Positions 24,961 to 33,726 of a stretch of 64,000 nucleotides of DNA are shown here, in pieces. Origin of the DNA: Erythrobacter sanguineus (GTDB lineage Bacteria > Pseudomonadota > Alphaproteobacteria > Sphingomonadales > Sphingomonadaceae); the NCBI RefSeq assembly GCF_900143235.1, contig NZ_FRDF01000006.1, forward strand, positions 1 through 64,000, written 5' to 3'. Every line of letters starts with the position of its first letter. Position 1 is the first letter of the stretch. The notes beneath the pieces were generated by a model that searched no databases, was not told where the DNA came from, and worked only from the letters and a program-made list of their open reading frames with translations. The position numbers and the translations under genes are program-made.

Positions 24961-25326
24961 ATGAAAAACCTTTTGCCAAGACATGCCCTGTTCGTGGCGG
25001 CAGCTGCAATTTCCCTGGTCTGGGTATGGACCAAGGGATTCGGCTGGCCGGCTGAGGGCGGCAATCTGATCAACCTGCCAGGATTCTTCATGGATGCCTA
25101 CAACAGCGGCAACGCGGCTGCATTTCTGACGATAGGCAACCTATTTGTCTGGGGCGTATTCTTGGTCTGGGTCATCGCCGACGCCAAGCGCATCGGCCTG
25201 GGAACCGGTACCGGCGTGACATTTGCCATGCTTTCACTGCTTGGCATGTGTTTCGCCTTCCCGCTCCATCTGGTGCGGCGCGAACGATGGCTTGAACGCC
25301 GCAACGGTTTAGCCGACGCACGGTGA
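24961..25326 (+). CDS. DUF2834-family membrane protein
   Basis: 121 residues with three hydrophobic segments (about 8-25, 52-75 and 82-102) and a basic C-terminus. The pattern (F-M-D-A-Y-N-S-G-N-A-A-A-F-L-T-I-G-N-L and V-W-V-I-A-D-A-K-R-I-G) agrees with DUF2834 proteins. The function is unknown. Last gene of the rightward sigma54-controlled operon, convergent with the hydrolase gene. Confidence 0.7.
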   Translation: MKNLLPRHALFVAAAAISLVWVWTKGFGWPAEGGNLINLPGFFMDAYNSGNAAAFLTIGNLFVWGVFLVWVIADAKRIGLGTGTGVTFAMLSLLGMCFAFPLHLVRRERWLERRNGLADAR

Positions 25327-25406
25327 GCGGCAGTACTTGTTTTCCGACAAACAATGTCTGGCGAGCACCGCACCTGCGGGAACTCCGGGACAAGATACCA
25401 CTAGCA

Positions 25407-26402
25407 TCAGCCGGCGAATGGCGGTGCAGTGTGCGTTCCCCAAAGAGCCAGAACAGAGCGCAACGCGGTTACGAATGCCAATGGCTGGTCGAGCATCAGA
25501 TGGTGTCGCGCCTCAGGAACGGCAATTATCGGAATGTCACCTCCACCCAGTTCGCGAACATATTCGGCTGATTCCGGTGTGAAAAGCAGGCTCAAGCCGC
25601 CGTGTACGATAGCCTTTCGGCCCGGTGCCTGCACCAGACGCTCGCCCATGGTGAGCCATTCGTCGGGCTTGTTGCTCCTCCGAAAGACCTCGGTCGTGAA
25701 CTTCCAAGTCCACTCGTCTCCATCCTGCCGCAGGGAGTGATAGGCCATGTAGTCCAGCAGGAATGGCGCGCCGACCGGCTGGGGCGGGGAAAGGATGTAC
25801 CGCTGGCGCGCCGCTTCATAGTTGGGATAGCGCTTGCTGGGCTTGTCCGGATCGCCAGAACCTGGGCTGGACCGGCTGAGGTTCCAGTACTCGTCCAGGA
25901 GAGCAGGCCGCATGATCATGAGATCGCAAACCACCACTCCGGCAAAGGTCCCGGGCGATTGGGTCACGGCTGTCAGGGCCGCTCCCGATCCGAAGCTGTG
26001 CGCGATAATCGTCGGCTTTTGGCCATCCGCAAACATATTCAGCGCCTCGGCAATCTCGCGAAACTCGCCCCCCCTTGCCAAGAGGTCGGCGCGCCCGCGC
26101 ATCTCGCTGTCGCCCATGCCGGCCAGATCAAACGCTACCACATCATAGTCTTCGGCAAGAAACGGTGCAATGAAGGCGAAGCAGCGCGCATGGGCGAGAA
26201 AGCCATGCGTCATAAGCACCTTGGGCTTGCCCGGGTGACCCCAGCGAAAATAGTGCGCCTTGGCCCCATCGATTTCCACATAACCCTCTTCGCGCGGCAC
26301 CTTGAGGGCCGACACGAACCATTCGGGCAGATGCGAACCGTCACCAGCCCAAATCGGGTCGATGTCGGTCGGAAAATCTTCGATTCTCACCATCTCATTC
26401 AT
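25407..26402 (-). CDS. Alpha/beta hydrolase, probable lactone or ester hydrolase
   Basis: 331 residues. Catalytic serine lies in A-H-S-F-G-S-G, the oxyanion region in T-H-G-F-L, and a C-terminal His in P-E-A-R-H-H. The start codon overlaps the stop of the Baeyer-Villiger monooxygenase gene by one base (TGATG), so the two are translationally coupled. This suggests that the hydrolase opens the lactone or ester made by the monooxygenase. An alternative ATG lies three codons downstream. The substrate is inferred from context only. Confidence 0.75.
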   Translation of the reverse strand: MNEMVRIEDFPTDIDPIWAGDGSHLPEWFVSALKVPREEGYVEIDGAKAHYFRWGHPGKPKVLMTHGFLAHARCFAFIAPFLAEDYDVVAFDLAGMGDSEMRGRADLLARGGEFREIAEALNMFADGQKPTIIAHSFGSGAALTAVTQSPGTFAGVVVCDLMIMRPALLDEYWNLSRSSPGSGDPDKPSKRYPNYEAARQRYILSPPQPVGAPFLLDYMAYHSLRQDGDEWTWKFTTEVFRRSNKPDEWLTMGERLVQAPGRKAIVHGGLSLLFTPESAEYVRELGGGDIPIIAVPEARHHLMLDQPLAFVTALRSVLALWGTHTAPPFAG

Positions 26403-28036
26403 CAGGTTACGCAGTCCTTGTTCGCTGGTGTGCTGGCGGTAAAGCCGCGGTAGGCATCGCGCGCCACTTGGACGCAAATCGCGGCATAGGCCGACATGCT
26501 TGGGAAATTGATAAGCTGGCGCTTCTTGCCCGGGATGTTCGCGCCCATGTACCAGGAGTCCGCTTCGGGAAAGAGCGTCATCGCGCCAGCTTGGGCGACC
26601 ATTTCGGTCCAGCCATCTTCGGCTTGCGGTTGAGCGTCGAAAAGGAAGAAACCGTTGCTTCGCAGCCAGACCATGAAATCGCAGATCCAGTCGCCCTGCA
26701 TTTCCGCGCTTGTCGGCCCATTGGAAAATCCCGAGGGGCTGAGGGGGCCGTAAGCGAACAACATATTGGGGAAACCCGATACCGCCATTCCCAGATAGGC
26801 GCGCAAGCCGTGTTGCCAGGCCTGCGAAAGTGATTGGCCGCCTCTGCCGGTGATGTTCATGTCGATCAACCCGCCCCGCCCGGCGTCGAAGCCGGTGGCA
26901 AAAACGATGAAATCGCATTCGACCTCGCCGTCTTCGGTCGTGATTGCGTGCGGCGCGACACGGGTGATCGGGTTTGCCTTCAGATCAACCAGCGCAACAT
27001 TGTCCTGCGCGAAAATCTCGTAATATCCCTGTTCGAGCGAAGGCCGCTTCGTGCCGAACGGATGCGGCGGTTCGGATGGGGCGAGTTTCTCGGCCAGATC
27101 GGGATCGGCGATCCTCGCGCGAACCTTGTCGCGCCAGAAATCGTAGGCGTGGCGGTTGGCTTCGCGATTGGTAAGAATGTCAGCGAAATTGTGATACCAG
27201 AACCTCAATCCGCCCCGCTGCCACAGATCTTCGAAGTGCGCATTGCGCTCTTCTTCGCTGACTTCGAGCGCCGACACCTCAAGCGACTGGCATTCAAAGC
27301 CAGCGCTCGTCTGCCGACGCTGTTCGAAATAGGCGGGATAGCCATCCTTTTCGCGCTCGTGATCTTCCCTCGTCAACGGCTCCTGACGCATCGGCAGGGC
27401 CAGGATCGGAGTTCTTTGAAACAGTGTCAGCGACTCCGCACGTTTGGCTGCTTCCTGGGCGACCTGCACTCCGCTCGCTCCGGTTCCGATCAGGGCAACT
27501 TTGCGCCCATCCAGATCAATACCCTCCTGCGGCCAGCGCGCCGTGTGGCACCATTCGCCCTCGAAATCCTCAATGCCCGGAATGTCGGGGATAAACGGCT
27601 TCGACGCGAAACCGAGGGCTGGGAGCAGAAAGCGTGTCGATACGGGTTGCCCGCCCTCAAGTTGTAGGTGCCATAGTCCCGCCCCCGGTTCAAAACCGGC
27701 GCTCTCGACCCTCGACCCCATACGCATCAGCGGCCAAAGGTTCAGCGTATCGCAGACATGGAGGAAATAGGCCCTGAGTTCTGCCCATCCCGGAAAGCGC
27801 TCACTCCAGGTCCATGGCCGCCACACTTCGGGGATCGAGAATTCATAGAGCGGAATCTGCGAATCCACGCGTGCGCCGGGATAGCAATTCCAGTGCCAGA
27901 TGCCGCCCGGATCGGCCGCCGCATCGACCAGCAGCACGTTGAACCCGGCGTCACGCAACTTGTGGAGCAGGTAGATCCCGCTGAAGCCGGCACCGACGAT
28001 CACCGCGTCGTAATCGGGCGAAGTCTGGGTCGTCAT
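26402..28036 (-). CDS. FAD-dependent Baeyer-Villiger monooxygenase
   Basis: 544 residues from the ATG at 28034-28036. Two Rossmann motifs (G-A-G-F-S-G and G-T-G-A-S-G) flank the diagnostic class B fingerprint F-x-G-x3-H-x3-W-P (F-E-G-E-W-C-H-T-A-R-W-P). The length and G-G-I-W-H-W-N-C-Y-P-G-A-R-V-D segment match the cyclohexanone/cyclopentadecanone monooxygenase group, which inserts oxygen next to a ketone to give an ester or lactone. ATGA overlap with the acyl-CoA ligase gene upstream and coupling to the hydrolase downstream place it in a ketone-to-CoA-thioester route. Confidence 0.85.
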   Translation of the reverse strand: MTTQTSPDYDAVIVGAGFSGIYLLHKLRDAGFNVLLVDAAADPGGIWHWNCYPGARVDSQIPLYEFSIPEVWRPWTWSERFPGWAELRAYFLHVCDTLNLWPLMRMGSRVESAGFEPGAGLWHLQLEGGQPVSTRFLLPALGFASKPFIPDIPGIEDFEGEWCHTARWPQEGIDLDGRKVALIGTGASGVQVAQEAAKRAESLTLFQRTPILALPMRQEPLTREDHEREKDGYPAYFEQRRQTSAGFECQSLEVSALEVSEEERNAHFEDLWQRGGLRFWYHNFADILTNREANRHAYDFWRDKVRARIADPDLAEKLAPSEPPHPFGTKRPSLEQGYYEIFAQDNVALVDLKANPITRVAPHAITTEDGEVECDFIVFATGFDAGRGGLIDMNITGRGGQSLSQAWQHGLRAYLGMAVSGFPNMLFAYGPLSPSGFSNGPTSAEMQGDWICDFMVWLRSNGFFLFDAQPQAEDGWTEMVAQAGAMTLFPEADSWYMGANIPGKKRQLINFPSMSAYAAICVQVARDAYRGFTASTPANKDCVT

Positions 28037-29646
28037 GATGCGGCAGTCAGGCTCTCGGCAATTGCCTTCGCCGTTGCGTAGTCGGCCTTGCCGTTCGATG
28101 CGCGCAGGGGGGTATTCGTTGGATATATGGCCTTCGGCGTCTTGTATCCTGCCAACTGCCCCCGCACATGATCCTTGACGGCTTGCTCGTCGAACGGAGC
28201 GTCGCCGCTGAGGTGGACAACAGCGGTGACGGCTTGGCCCCATTTCTCGTTCGGCACGCCCACGACCAGCGCGTCACCAATGGCGGGATGGGTCTTGAGA
28301 ATCTCCTCGACTTCCTCAGGGTAAACTTTCTCGCCAGCAGTGTTGATGCACACGCTGCCACGGCCCAGCAAGGTCAGGCTGCCATCGGCCTCGACCGTGC
28401 ACCAGTCGCCGGGAATCGAATAGCGAACCCCATCGATTGTACGGAACGTTTTGGCGGATTTCTCGGGATCCTTGTAATAACCCGCCGGGATCGCCCCGGC
28501 GAGAGCGATAAATCCCGGTACGCCGCTTCCCGGCGTCACTTTCTGGTCGTTTTCGTCAAAGACATCGCAGCATTCGCCAATCGCAAATTTCGCGGTGTTG
28601 GTGCCCCCTTGCGCGGTTGTGATGGAGCGGCCGAAGCCGAGCCCTTCGGAAGCGCCGAAGCTGTCCATCAGCACCACCTGGGGGATATGCTTGCACAGCC
28701 CAGCCTTGACTTCCTTGCTCCACATCACGCCGGATGAAACGATGGTAACGAGGCTGCTGGTATCCCAGCGGCCGGGATTCTCGTCCAGCGCATGCAGCAT
28801 CGGCTTGGCAAATGCATCGCCCACAATTGCGATGCTTTGCACCTTGTGCTTATCGACTGTTTCCCACAATTCCGTCGCATCGAAGGACGGGTCTGCAAGT
28901 GTAACGATGGCGCCGCCCGACATAAGTGTGCCGATCGCGGTGATGAAGCCGGTCCCGTGCATCATCGGGCAGGAGGGCACAGTGCGGTTGCCGGGCCCTT
29001 GACTTGTGATCAACGCGACATGCTCTTCGAGTGTCTGAGGAACGGGGGCGAGCAGCTTCTGGGCCTCGAGCTGTGCTTTGCGCATTTGGTCGTGATGCCA
29101 CATCACGCCCTTGGGCATGCCGGTCGTGCCACCGGTATAGATGAAGAGCTGATCTTCGGGTGAGCGCACGATGCCGAGCGCCGATCCGTCGCCTTCTTGC
29201 GCGAATGTCTCGTAAGGGATCGCAAAAGGCGCGATTTGCGACGCCTCGCCAATTTCCACAAAGGTGTGCACCTTCTCGAGCCGGTCCTTGAGCTCGACGA
29301 TACAGTCGCGGAATTCCGAGTTGTAGACGATTACTTCGCTGTCGGAATCGTCGAAGATGTAAAAGACCTCCTCGGCGACATAGCGGTAGTTGATGTTCAC
29401 ATGGATCAAGCGCCCCTTAAAGCAGGCTGCCATCAACTCGCCATATTCTGGGCGGTTGCGCATATAAAAGGCGACCTTTGCGCCATCGCCAGCGCCGCGT
29501 TGACGCAGCGCGCGGGCAACATTGTTCGAACGCGCGGACATTTCGGGCCAGGTAATGATCCGGTCACCGTGGATCAGGGCCGGCGCATCCTTTGGCATGA
29601 CAGGCTCGAAAGCGTCGAGAATGTCGCCGAGATTCCAGTCGGTCAT
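28033..29646 (-). CDS. Acyl-CoA synthetase (ANL superfamily)
   Basis: 537 residues from the ATG at 29644-29646 (AGAGGAGAAC upstream). Adenylation motifs are Y-T-G-G-T-T-G-M-P-K-G (P-loop), F-G-A-S-E-G, G-D-W, and the late R-G-S-V-C-I-N-T-A-G-E-K-V-Y-P-E-E-V hinge. The catalytic Lys lies near the C-terminus (N-G-K-A-D-Y). The sequence is of the FadD17/FadD19-like long-chain, steroid or isoprenoid acid type rather than short-chain. It would activate the acid released by the hydrolase, feeding the acyl-CoA dehydrogenases encoded upstream. Confidence 0.82.
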   Translation of the reverse strand: MTDWNLGDILDAFEPVMPKDAPALIHGDRIITWPEMSARSNNVARALRQRGAGDGAKVAFYMRNRPEYGELMAACFKGRLIHVNINYRYVAEEVFYIFDDSDSEVIVYNSEFRDCIVELKDRLEKVHTFVEIGEASQIAPFAIPYETFAQEGDGSALGIVRSPEDQLFIYTGGTTGMPKGVMWHHDQMRKAQLEAQKLLAPVPQTLEEHVALITSQGPGNRTVPSCPMMHGTGFITAIGTLMSGGAIVTLADPSFDATELWETVDKHKVQSIAIVGDAFAKPMLHALDENPGRWDTSSLVTIVSSGVMWSKEVKAGLCKHIPQVVLMDSFGASEGLGFGRSITTAQGGTNTAKFAIGECCDVFDENDQKVTPGSGVPGFIALAGAIPAGYYKDPEKSAKTFRTIDGVRYSIPGDWCTVEADGSLTLLGRGSVCINTAGEKVYPEEVEEILKTHPAIGDALVVGVPNEKWGQAVTAVVHLSGDAPFDEQAVKDHVRGQLAGYKTPKAIYPTNTPLRASNGKADYATAKAIAESLTAAS

Positions 29647-29704
29647 ATTAGTTCTCCTCTCCGAATGGGGCGGCGGCTTTAGCGCGCGTCCCCCGGTAGA
29701 AACA

Positions 29705-30796
29705 TCACGCAGCTTTGGTCCAACCCTGAAGTGCCGCAGCCTCCGCCCGGACCACTTCTGGCCCACCAAGGACCTGCCGGTCGAATCCGATCCGTTTGAA
29801 CCAGTAGTGCAGGCCAAGCACGTCGGTGAATCCCATTCCGCCGTGCACTTCGATGGAAGTGCGTGCGACAAATCGATGGACCTCGGCCGTGTGCGATTTC
29901 GCATAGCAGGCAACCAGCGATGCCTCATTCGGCACCGCGTCGAAGGCGTGGGCGGCGTACCAGACGAGCGAGCGGCACGGTTCATGCCGCGCGGCCATCT
30001 CGGCGCACATATGCTTTACGGCCTGGAAACTGCCGATCAGGCGGCCGAACTGTTCGCGCTGGCCAGCATAATCGACAGCCTTTTCGATCATGGCCTGACC
30101 TGCGCCAAGACTGTCGGCGGCGAGGATAACACGACCCGCAGCGCGCAACCGGGCTGTTGCAACTCCGCCATCGTCAGCCAATGGTTCCGCCGCGGTCCCA
30201 TCAAAATGCAATTCCCCGACGCTGCGGGTGCGATCGATAGTCGTCAGCGCGATAGCTACCAACCCGGACGCTTTGGCACCGACAAGGTGCAGTCTGCCAC
30301 CGGAATCGGCGACGATGTAGGCATCGGCTCCTTCGAAATCGAGCGCGAACAGGGCGGTGCCGTTGAGCTTCCCGCCGACAGAGGAAACCCCCGCGCCGTC
30401 GCGCACCTCAATCGTCTCAGAAATAGCGACACCGATACGCGCCTCGCCGCTCGCGATCTTTGGCAGCCAGTGGGCCTTTTGCTCCTCGCTGCCCGCATCG
30501 CGCAAGGCGATCGGTGCGAGAGCCTGACTGGCGAGAAACGGCACCGGGGCTACCGCATAGCCAAGCTGTTCCGCTACCACCGCAGCGTCGAGCAAGGTCA
30601 TGCCGAGCCCGCCATGCTCTTCGGGGACCAGCATTCCGGCAACGCCCAGATCGTTGAGAGCCCGCAGCAACTGGTCGCTCAGCGGATTGTCACGCTCCGC
30701 ACATTCGCGGACATGACTGAGCGGGCTAGTATTGGCAAGACACCGCGAAACCGCGTCGCGCAACATCTGCTGGTCCTGCGAAAGTCCGAAATCCAT
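29705..30796 (-). CDS. Acyl-CoA dehydrogenase, small-subunit type (pair A)
   Basis: 363 residues with the three-part fold of acyl-CoA dehydrogenases. The FAD-binding R-E-Q-F-G segment and a C-terminal V-H-G-G-M-G-F motif are present. The start overlaps the stop of the larger dehydrogenase gene by one base (TGATG). Tightly linked large and small dehydrogenases are known to form alpha2beta2 enzymes in steroid side-chain breakdown (FadE28/29-like), in which active-site residues are shared. That quaternary structure is an inference here. Confidence 0.8.
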   Translation of the reverse strand: MDFGLSQDQQMLRDAVSRCLANTSPLSHVRECAERDNPLSDQLLRALNDLGVAGMLVPEEHGGLGMTLLDAAVVAEQLGYAVAPVPFLASQALAPIALRDAGSEEQKAHWLPKIASGEARIGVAISETIEVRDGAGVSSVGGKLNGTALFALDFEGADAYIVADSGGRLHLVGAKASGLVAIALTTIDRTRSVGELHFDGTAAEPLADDGGVATARLRAAGRVILAADSLGAGQAMIEKAVDYAGQREQFGRLIGSFQAVKHMCAEMAARHEPCRSLVWYAAHAFDAVPNEASLVACYAKSHTAEVHRFVARTSIEVHGGMGFTDVLGLHYWFKRIGFDRQVLGGPEVVRAEAAALQGWTKAA

Positions 30797-32046
30797 CAGT
30801 TTGCTCCCTGCTTCTGACTCGCCATGTCTGAGGCTTTTGGCCCTACATTCGAGGTCTTTGCCGGGTTCGGTTCACGCGGCATTTCAAGGCCGCGTTCAGC
30901 GATGATGTTTTTCTGGATCTGAGCGGTCCCGCCGCCAATGATGAGACCGAGTTGGAACATATAGTTCCATTGCCACGCCCCGCCTTCCCGCTCACGCGGG
31001 CTGTGGTGATAGAGAATGCCCAGTTCGCCCATGGCGTCGATTGCCAGCGCGGATATCTGGTGAGCGAGTTCACAGCTTTGCAACTTGACGATCAGCTTCG
31101 CCATGCCACCCGGCTCTCCTCTAAGGCTGTTCGAAAGGATACGCATCCCATTATATTTCATCGCCGCTACTTCGGCCTGAAGTGCCACTACCCGGTCGCG
31201 CAGTACCGGATTGTCGATCGCGCGACCCAGGCCCAAATGCTCTTCCTGCATCAGTGCGATCAGCGCCTGCAGCCGGTTTTCAAGCGCGTCGGGATCGCCC
31301 AGCATTCCGCGCTCATGGCCAAGGGTTGCATTCGCGACGAACCAGCCCTGGCCCCGCTGGCCGACAATCTGGTGCATGGGCACGCGCACATCGGTGAAGA
31401 ACGTCTCGTTGAACTCGGCGTGACCGGTCATCGTCTTTAAGGGGCGAACCTCGATGCCCGGCGTGTCCATCGAAAAGATCAGGTAGGAAATGCCGCCATG
31501 CTTGGGCGCGTCAGGTTCGGTCCTGACCAGGCAAAAGATCATGTCGGCCTGCTTGGCGGTGCTGGTCCAGATCTTCTGGCCATTGATAACAAATTCGCCG
31601 TTTTCGATGTGCGCGCTGGTCTTGAGGTTGGCGAGGTCCGACCCGGCACCGGGTTCGGAATAGCCCTGGCACCAGACGATATCGCCTTTCAACGTGGGTT
31701 CGATCCAGCGCCGTTTCTGTTCCTCGGTGCCGAGTTCGAGCAGGGTCGGCACGAACATCGAGATTCCCTGATTAGCAAGCCCGCCCGGCACCCTGGCCTG
31801 CGCAAATTCCTCTGCGATGATACGCGATTGGAGAATGTCCGGCTCCGCTCCATAGCCGCCATACTCCTGCGGGACCGTTCGCGCGGCATACCCATGCTCG
31901 ATCAACAGCTTCTGCCATTCGACCGCCTTGCACGAAGGTCGGCCCGCCCGGTCAGCAGAAGGCGGCGCGAGATGGCTGTGCGCTTCGATGAAAGCCCGCA
32001 CTTGCTTGCGGAAGACATCGTATTCGGGCCCATATTCAAGATCCAT
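30796..32046 (-). CDS. Acyl-CoA dehydrogenase, large-subunit type (pair A)
   Basis: 416 residues from the ATG at 32044-32046. It has W-C-Q-G-Y-S-E-P-G-A-G-S-D-L-A and N-G-Q-K-I-W-T-S as FAD and substrate motifs, and a C-terminal G-G-T-A-Q-I-Q-K-N-I-I-A-E-R. The same motifs recur in the second large subunit at 37531-38742, and both are followed by a small partner. It introduces a double bond alpha-beta to the CoA thioester. It lies 8 bases after the DUF35 gene in the leftward operon. Confidence 0.82.
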   Translation of the reverse strand: MDLEYGPEYDVFRKQVRAFIEAHSHLAPPSADRAGRPSCKAVEWQKLLIEHGYAARTVPQEYGGYGAEPDILQSRIIAEEFAQARVPGGLANQGISMFVPTLLELGTEEQKRRWIEPTLKGDIVWCQGYSEPGAGSDLANLKTSAHIENGEFVINGQKIWTSTAKQADMIFCLVRTEPDAPKHGGISYLIFSMDTPGIEVRPLKTMTGHAEFNETFFTDVRVPMHQIVGQRGQGWFVANATLGHERGMLGDPDALENRLQALIALMQEEHLGLGRAIDNPVLRDRVVALQAEVAAMKYNGMRILSNSLRGEPGGMAKLIVKLQSCELAHQISALAIDAMGELGILYHHSPREREGGAWQWNYMFQLGLIIGGGTAQIQKNIIAERGLEMPREPNPAKTSNVGPKASDMASQKQGAN

Positions 32047-32053
32047 GACGCTT

Positions 32054-32515
32054 CTAACTTTCACGCAGGCGGAAAACAGGAAGACGGAAGTCCTCACCGA
32101 TCAATTCGAATTCCACTTCCACCGGAAGGTCGAGCGCTAAGCGCTCGTGATCGCAACCAATCAGGCGCGTGGCCATGCGTACGCCCTCTTCCAATTCCAC
32201 CAGCGCCGCCACGAAGGGAATTTCGTCGGCAAAAGCCGGGTGGAGGGCTTGGTGGGTAACGGTCCAGGAAAACAGCGTGCCCTTGCCACTGCTGCGTTCC
32301 CAGGAGAATTCCGGCGAGCCGCACTTTGCGCACATATAGCGCGGCAGGTGGCGGAAGCAGCCGCAGCCGCCGCAGCGCTGGAAATAGAGATTGCCGTCCT
32401 GGCACCGCTTCCAGAATTCCTGCTCAACCGGGTCTTGCGGGCGAGGTCGCGGTTTGGGCGGCGCGACCTGCGCGGAGGGCCGCATTTTGGGAGGCAGATC
32501 GCTCTCGCTGCTCAT
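32054..32515 (-). CDS. Zn-ribbon OB-fold protein (DUF35), partner of the thiolase-like protein
   Basis: 153 residues. The zinc ribbon is C48-x2-C51 and C62-x2-C65, followed by an OB-fold of about 70 residues ([12 protein letters not shown], then [10 protein letters not shown]). Its start overlaps the stop of the thiolase-like gene by four bases (ATGA). DUF35 proteins form obligate complexes with thiolase-like partners, for example ChsH2 with the aldolase Ltp2 in cholesterol side-chain cleavage. A role as CoA-substrate handoff partner is therefore likely. Confidence 0.82.
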   Translation of the reverse strand: MSSESDLPPKMRPSAQVAPPKPRPRPQDPVEQEFWKRCQDGNLYFQRCGGCGCFRHLPRYMCAKCGSPEFSWERSSGKGTLFSWTVTHQALHPAFADEIPFVAALVELEEGVRMATRLIGCDHERLALDLPVEVEFELIGEDFRLPVFRLRES

Positions 32516-33702
32516 GTAAACCTCCTGAGAATGACAATGCTTCCATCGCCAAGGTCACCCCAGCCGGTAACTAGGCCGGTCTGGGCTCCTAGCACCTGGC
32601 GCTCGCCGCAGTCGTGACGAAGCTGGCGTACTGCCTCGACCACGTGGTTGAGTCCCCAGACATGCGCCTCACTGAGCAAGCCGCCATGGGTGTTGATCGG
32701 ATAGCGGCCACCCAGCTCAATCTGGCCATTGGCTACGAATTCGGCCTGTGCGCCCGGTTCGCAATAGCCCATCGCTTCCAGTTGCAGCAAAACGACATAG
32801 GTAAAGCAGTCGTAAATCTGCAGGAAATCCATGTCCTCGCGCTTGACGCCCGCCATGTCGAAAGCGCGCGGGGCAGCATAGCTGAGGCCAATCTTGAAGG
32901 GATCGGGCCGCGAAGGGATGTCGTCGGCTGGATAGGGGTGGCCTTCAGCGGCACCGGCGATGCTGACGGGCACATGGGGCATATCCCTGGCCCGATCCAT
33001 TCGCGATATGACTACCGCGCAGGCGCCATCGGTTTCAAGGCAGCAATCGTAAAGGCGAAAGGGCTCGGATATCCAGCGCGCCGAATGGTAGGTTTCCGCG
33101 TCGAGTTCGCGCCCATAGGTAAAGGCGCGCGGATTCAACTGCGCGTGACGCCGGCAGGCTAGCGCTACCGCTGCCATCGCATCCGCGCCCACGCCGTAAA
33201 GCTTCGAGTGGCGGGTCGCCAGCCAAGCATACATCTGCACCGGCAGGAACACACCATAGGGGATGTAATAGCCCTGGATGGTATTGGTCAGCGTGTTCAT
33301 GTTCATCGGCCGAGTAGGCGGGGCACCCGGTTTGGGCCTGAGGGCGGAATAGCCGTTCCAACCGAGCGTAACCAGCACGTGATCGCAAAGCCCGCAGGCG
33401 ATCGCCATTGCCGCGTTCTGCAGCGCCGTCGTCGGGCTGGCGCCGCCCATGTGAACTGTGGCCGCGTAGCGCAGCACATCAATGCCGAGATTGGCGGCCA
33501 TTTCCTCCGAGGTTGTATAGATCGGCGGCGGCACCATGCCGTCGATGTCGGAAGGTTTCAGCCCGGCATCCGCGATTGCGCGGCGCGAGGCTTCCAGCAT
33601 CATGTCCACTGCGGTCCGCTCGGTGCCCTTGACGAATGCGGTTTCGCCCACACCGGTTATGGCGGCCTTGTTGGCAAAGGGTAAGGTCTGCGAAGCGTTC
33701 AT
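32512..33702 (-). CDS. Thiolase-like protein lacking the nucleophilic cysteine (SCP2/Ltp type)
   Basis: 396 residues with the thiolase fold (I-T-G-V-G-E-T-A-F at the N-terminus, N-T-H-G-G-L-L-S-E near the C-terminus). At the position where thiolases carry the catalytic Cys the sequence is [10 protein letters not shown], without Cys. The C-terminal Cys loop of thiolases is also absent (T-G-L-V-T-G-W-G). These losses are those of lipid-transfer/Ltp2-type aldolases, not of beta-ketothiolases. The Y-D-C-F-T segment resembles the Ltp2 region containing a catalytic Tyr, whereas the segment holding its second Tyr reads S-E-A-H-V-W-G here. C-C cleavage by a retro-aldol route is a reasonable inference. 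Confidence 0.78.
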   Translation of the reverse strand: MNASQTLPFANKAAITGVGETAFVKGTERTAVDMMLEASRRAIADAGLKPSDIDGMVPPPIYTTSEEMAANLGIDVLRYAATVHMGGASPTTALQNAAMAIACGLCDHVLVTLGWNGYSALRPKPGAPPTRPMNMNTLTNTIQGYYIPYGVFLPVQMYAWLATRHSKLYGVGADAMAAVALACRRHAQLNPRAFTYGRELDAETYHSARWISEPFRLYDCCLETDGACAVVISRMDRARDMPHVPVSIAGAAEGHPYPADDIPSRPDPFKIGLSYAAPRAFDMAGVKREDMDFLQIYDCFTYVVLLQLEAMGYCEPGAQAEFVANGQIELGGRYPINTHGGLLSEAHVWGLNHVVEAVRQLRHDCGERQVLGAQTGLVTGWGDLGDGSIVILRRFT

Positions 33703-33726
33703 ACCGCGTCCCCGTCGTACCGCAAT

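Noticed and set aside
31660-32410. Several TGGCAC hexamers resembling sigma54 -24 elements
   Set aside because: They lie inside coding sequence and lack a GC element ten bases after the GG.
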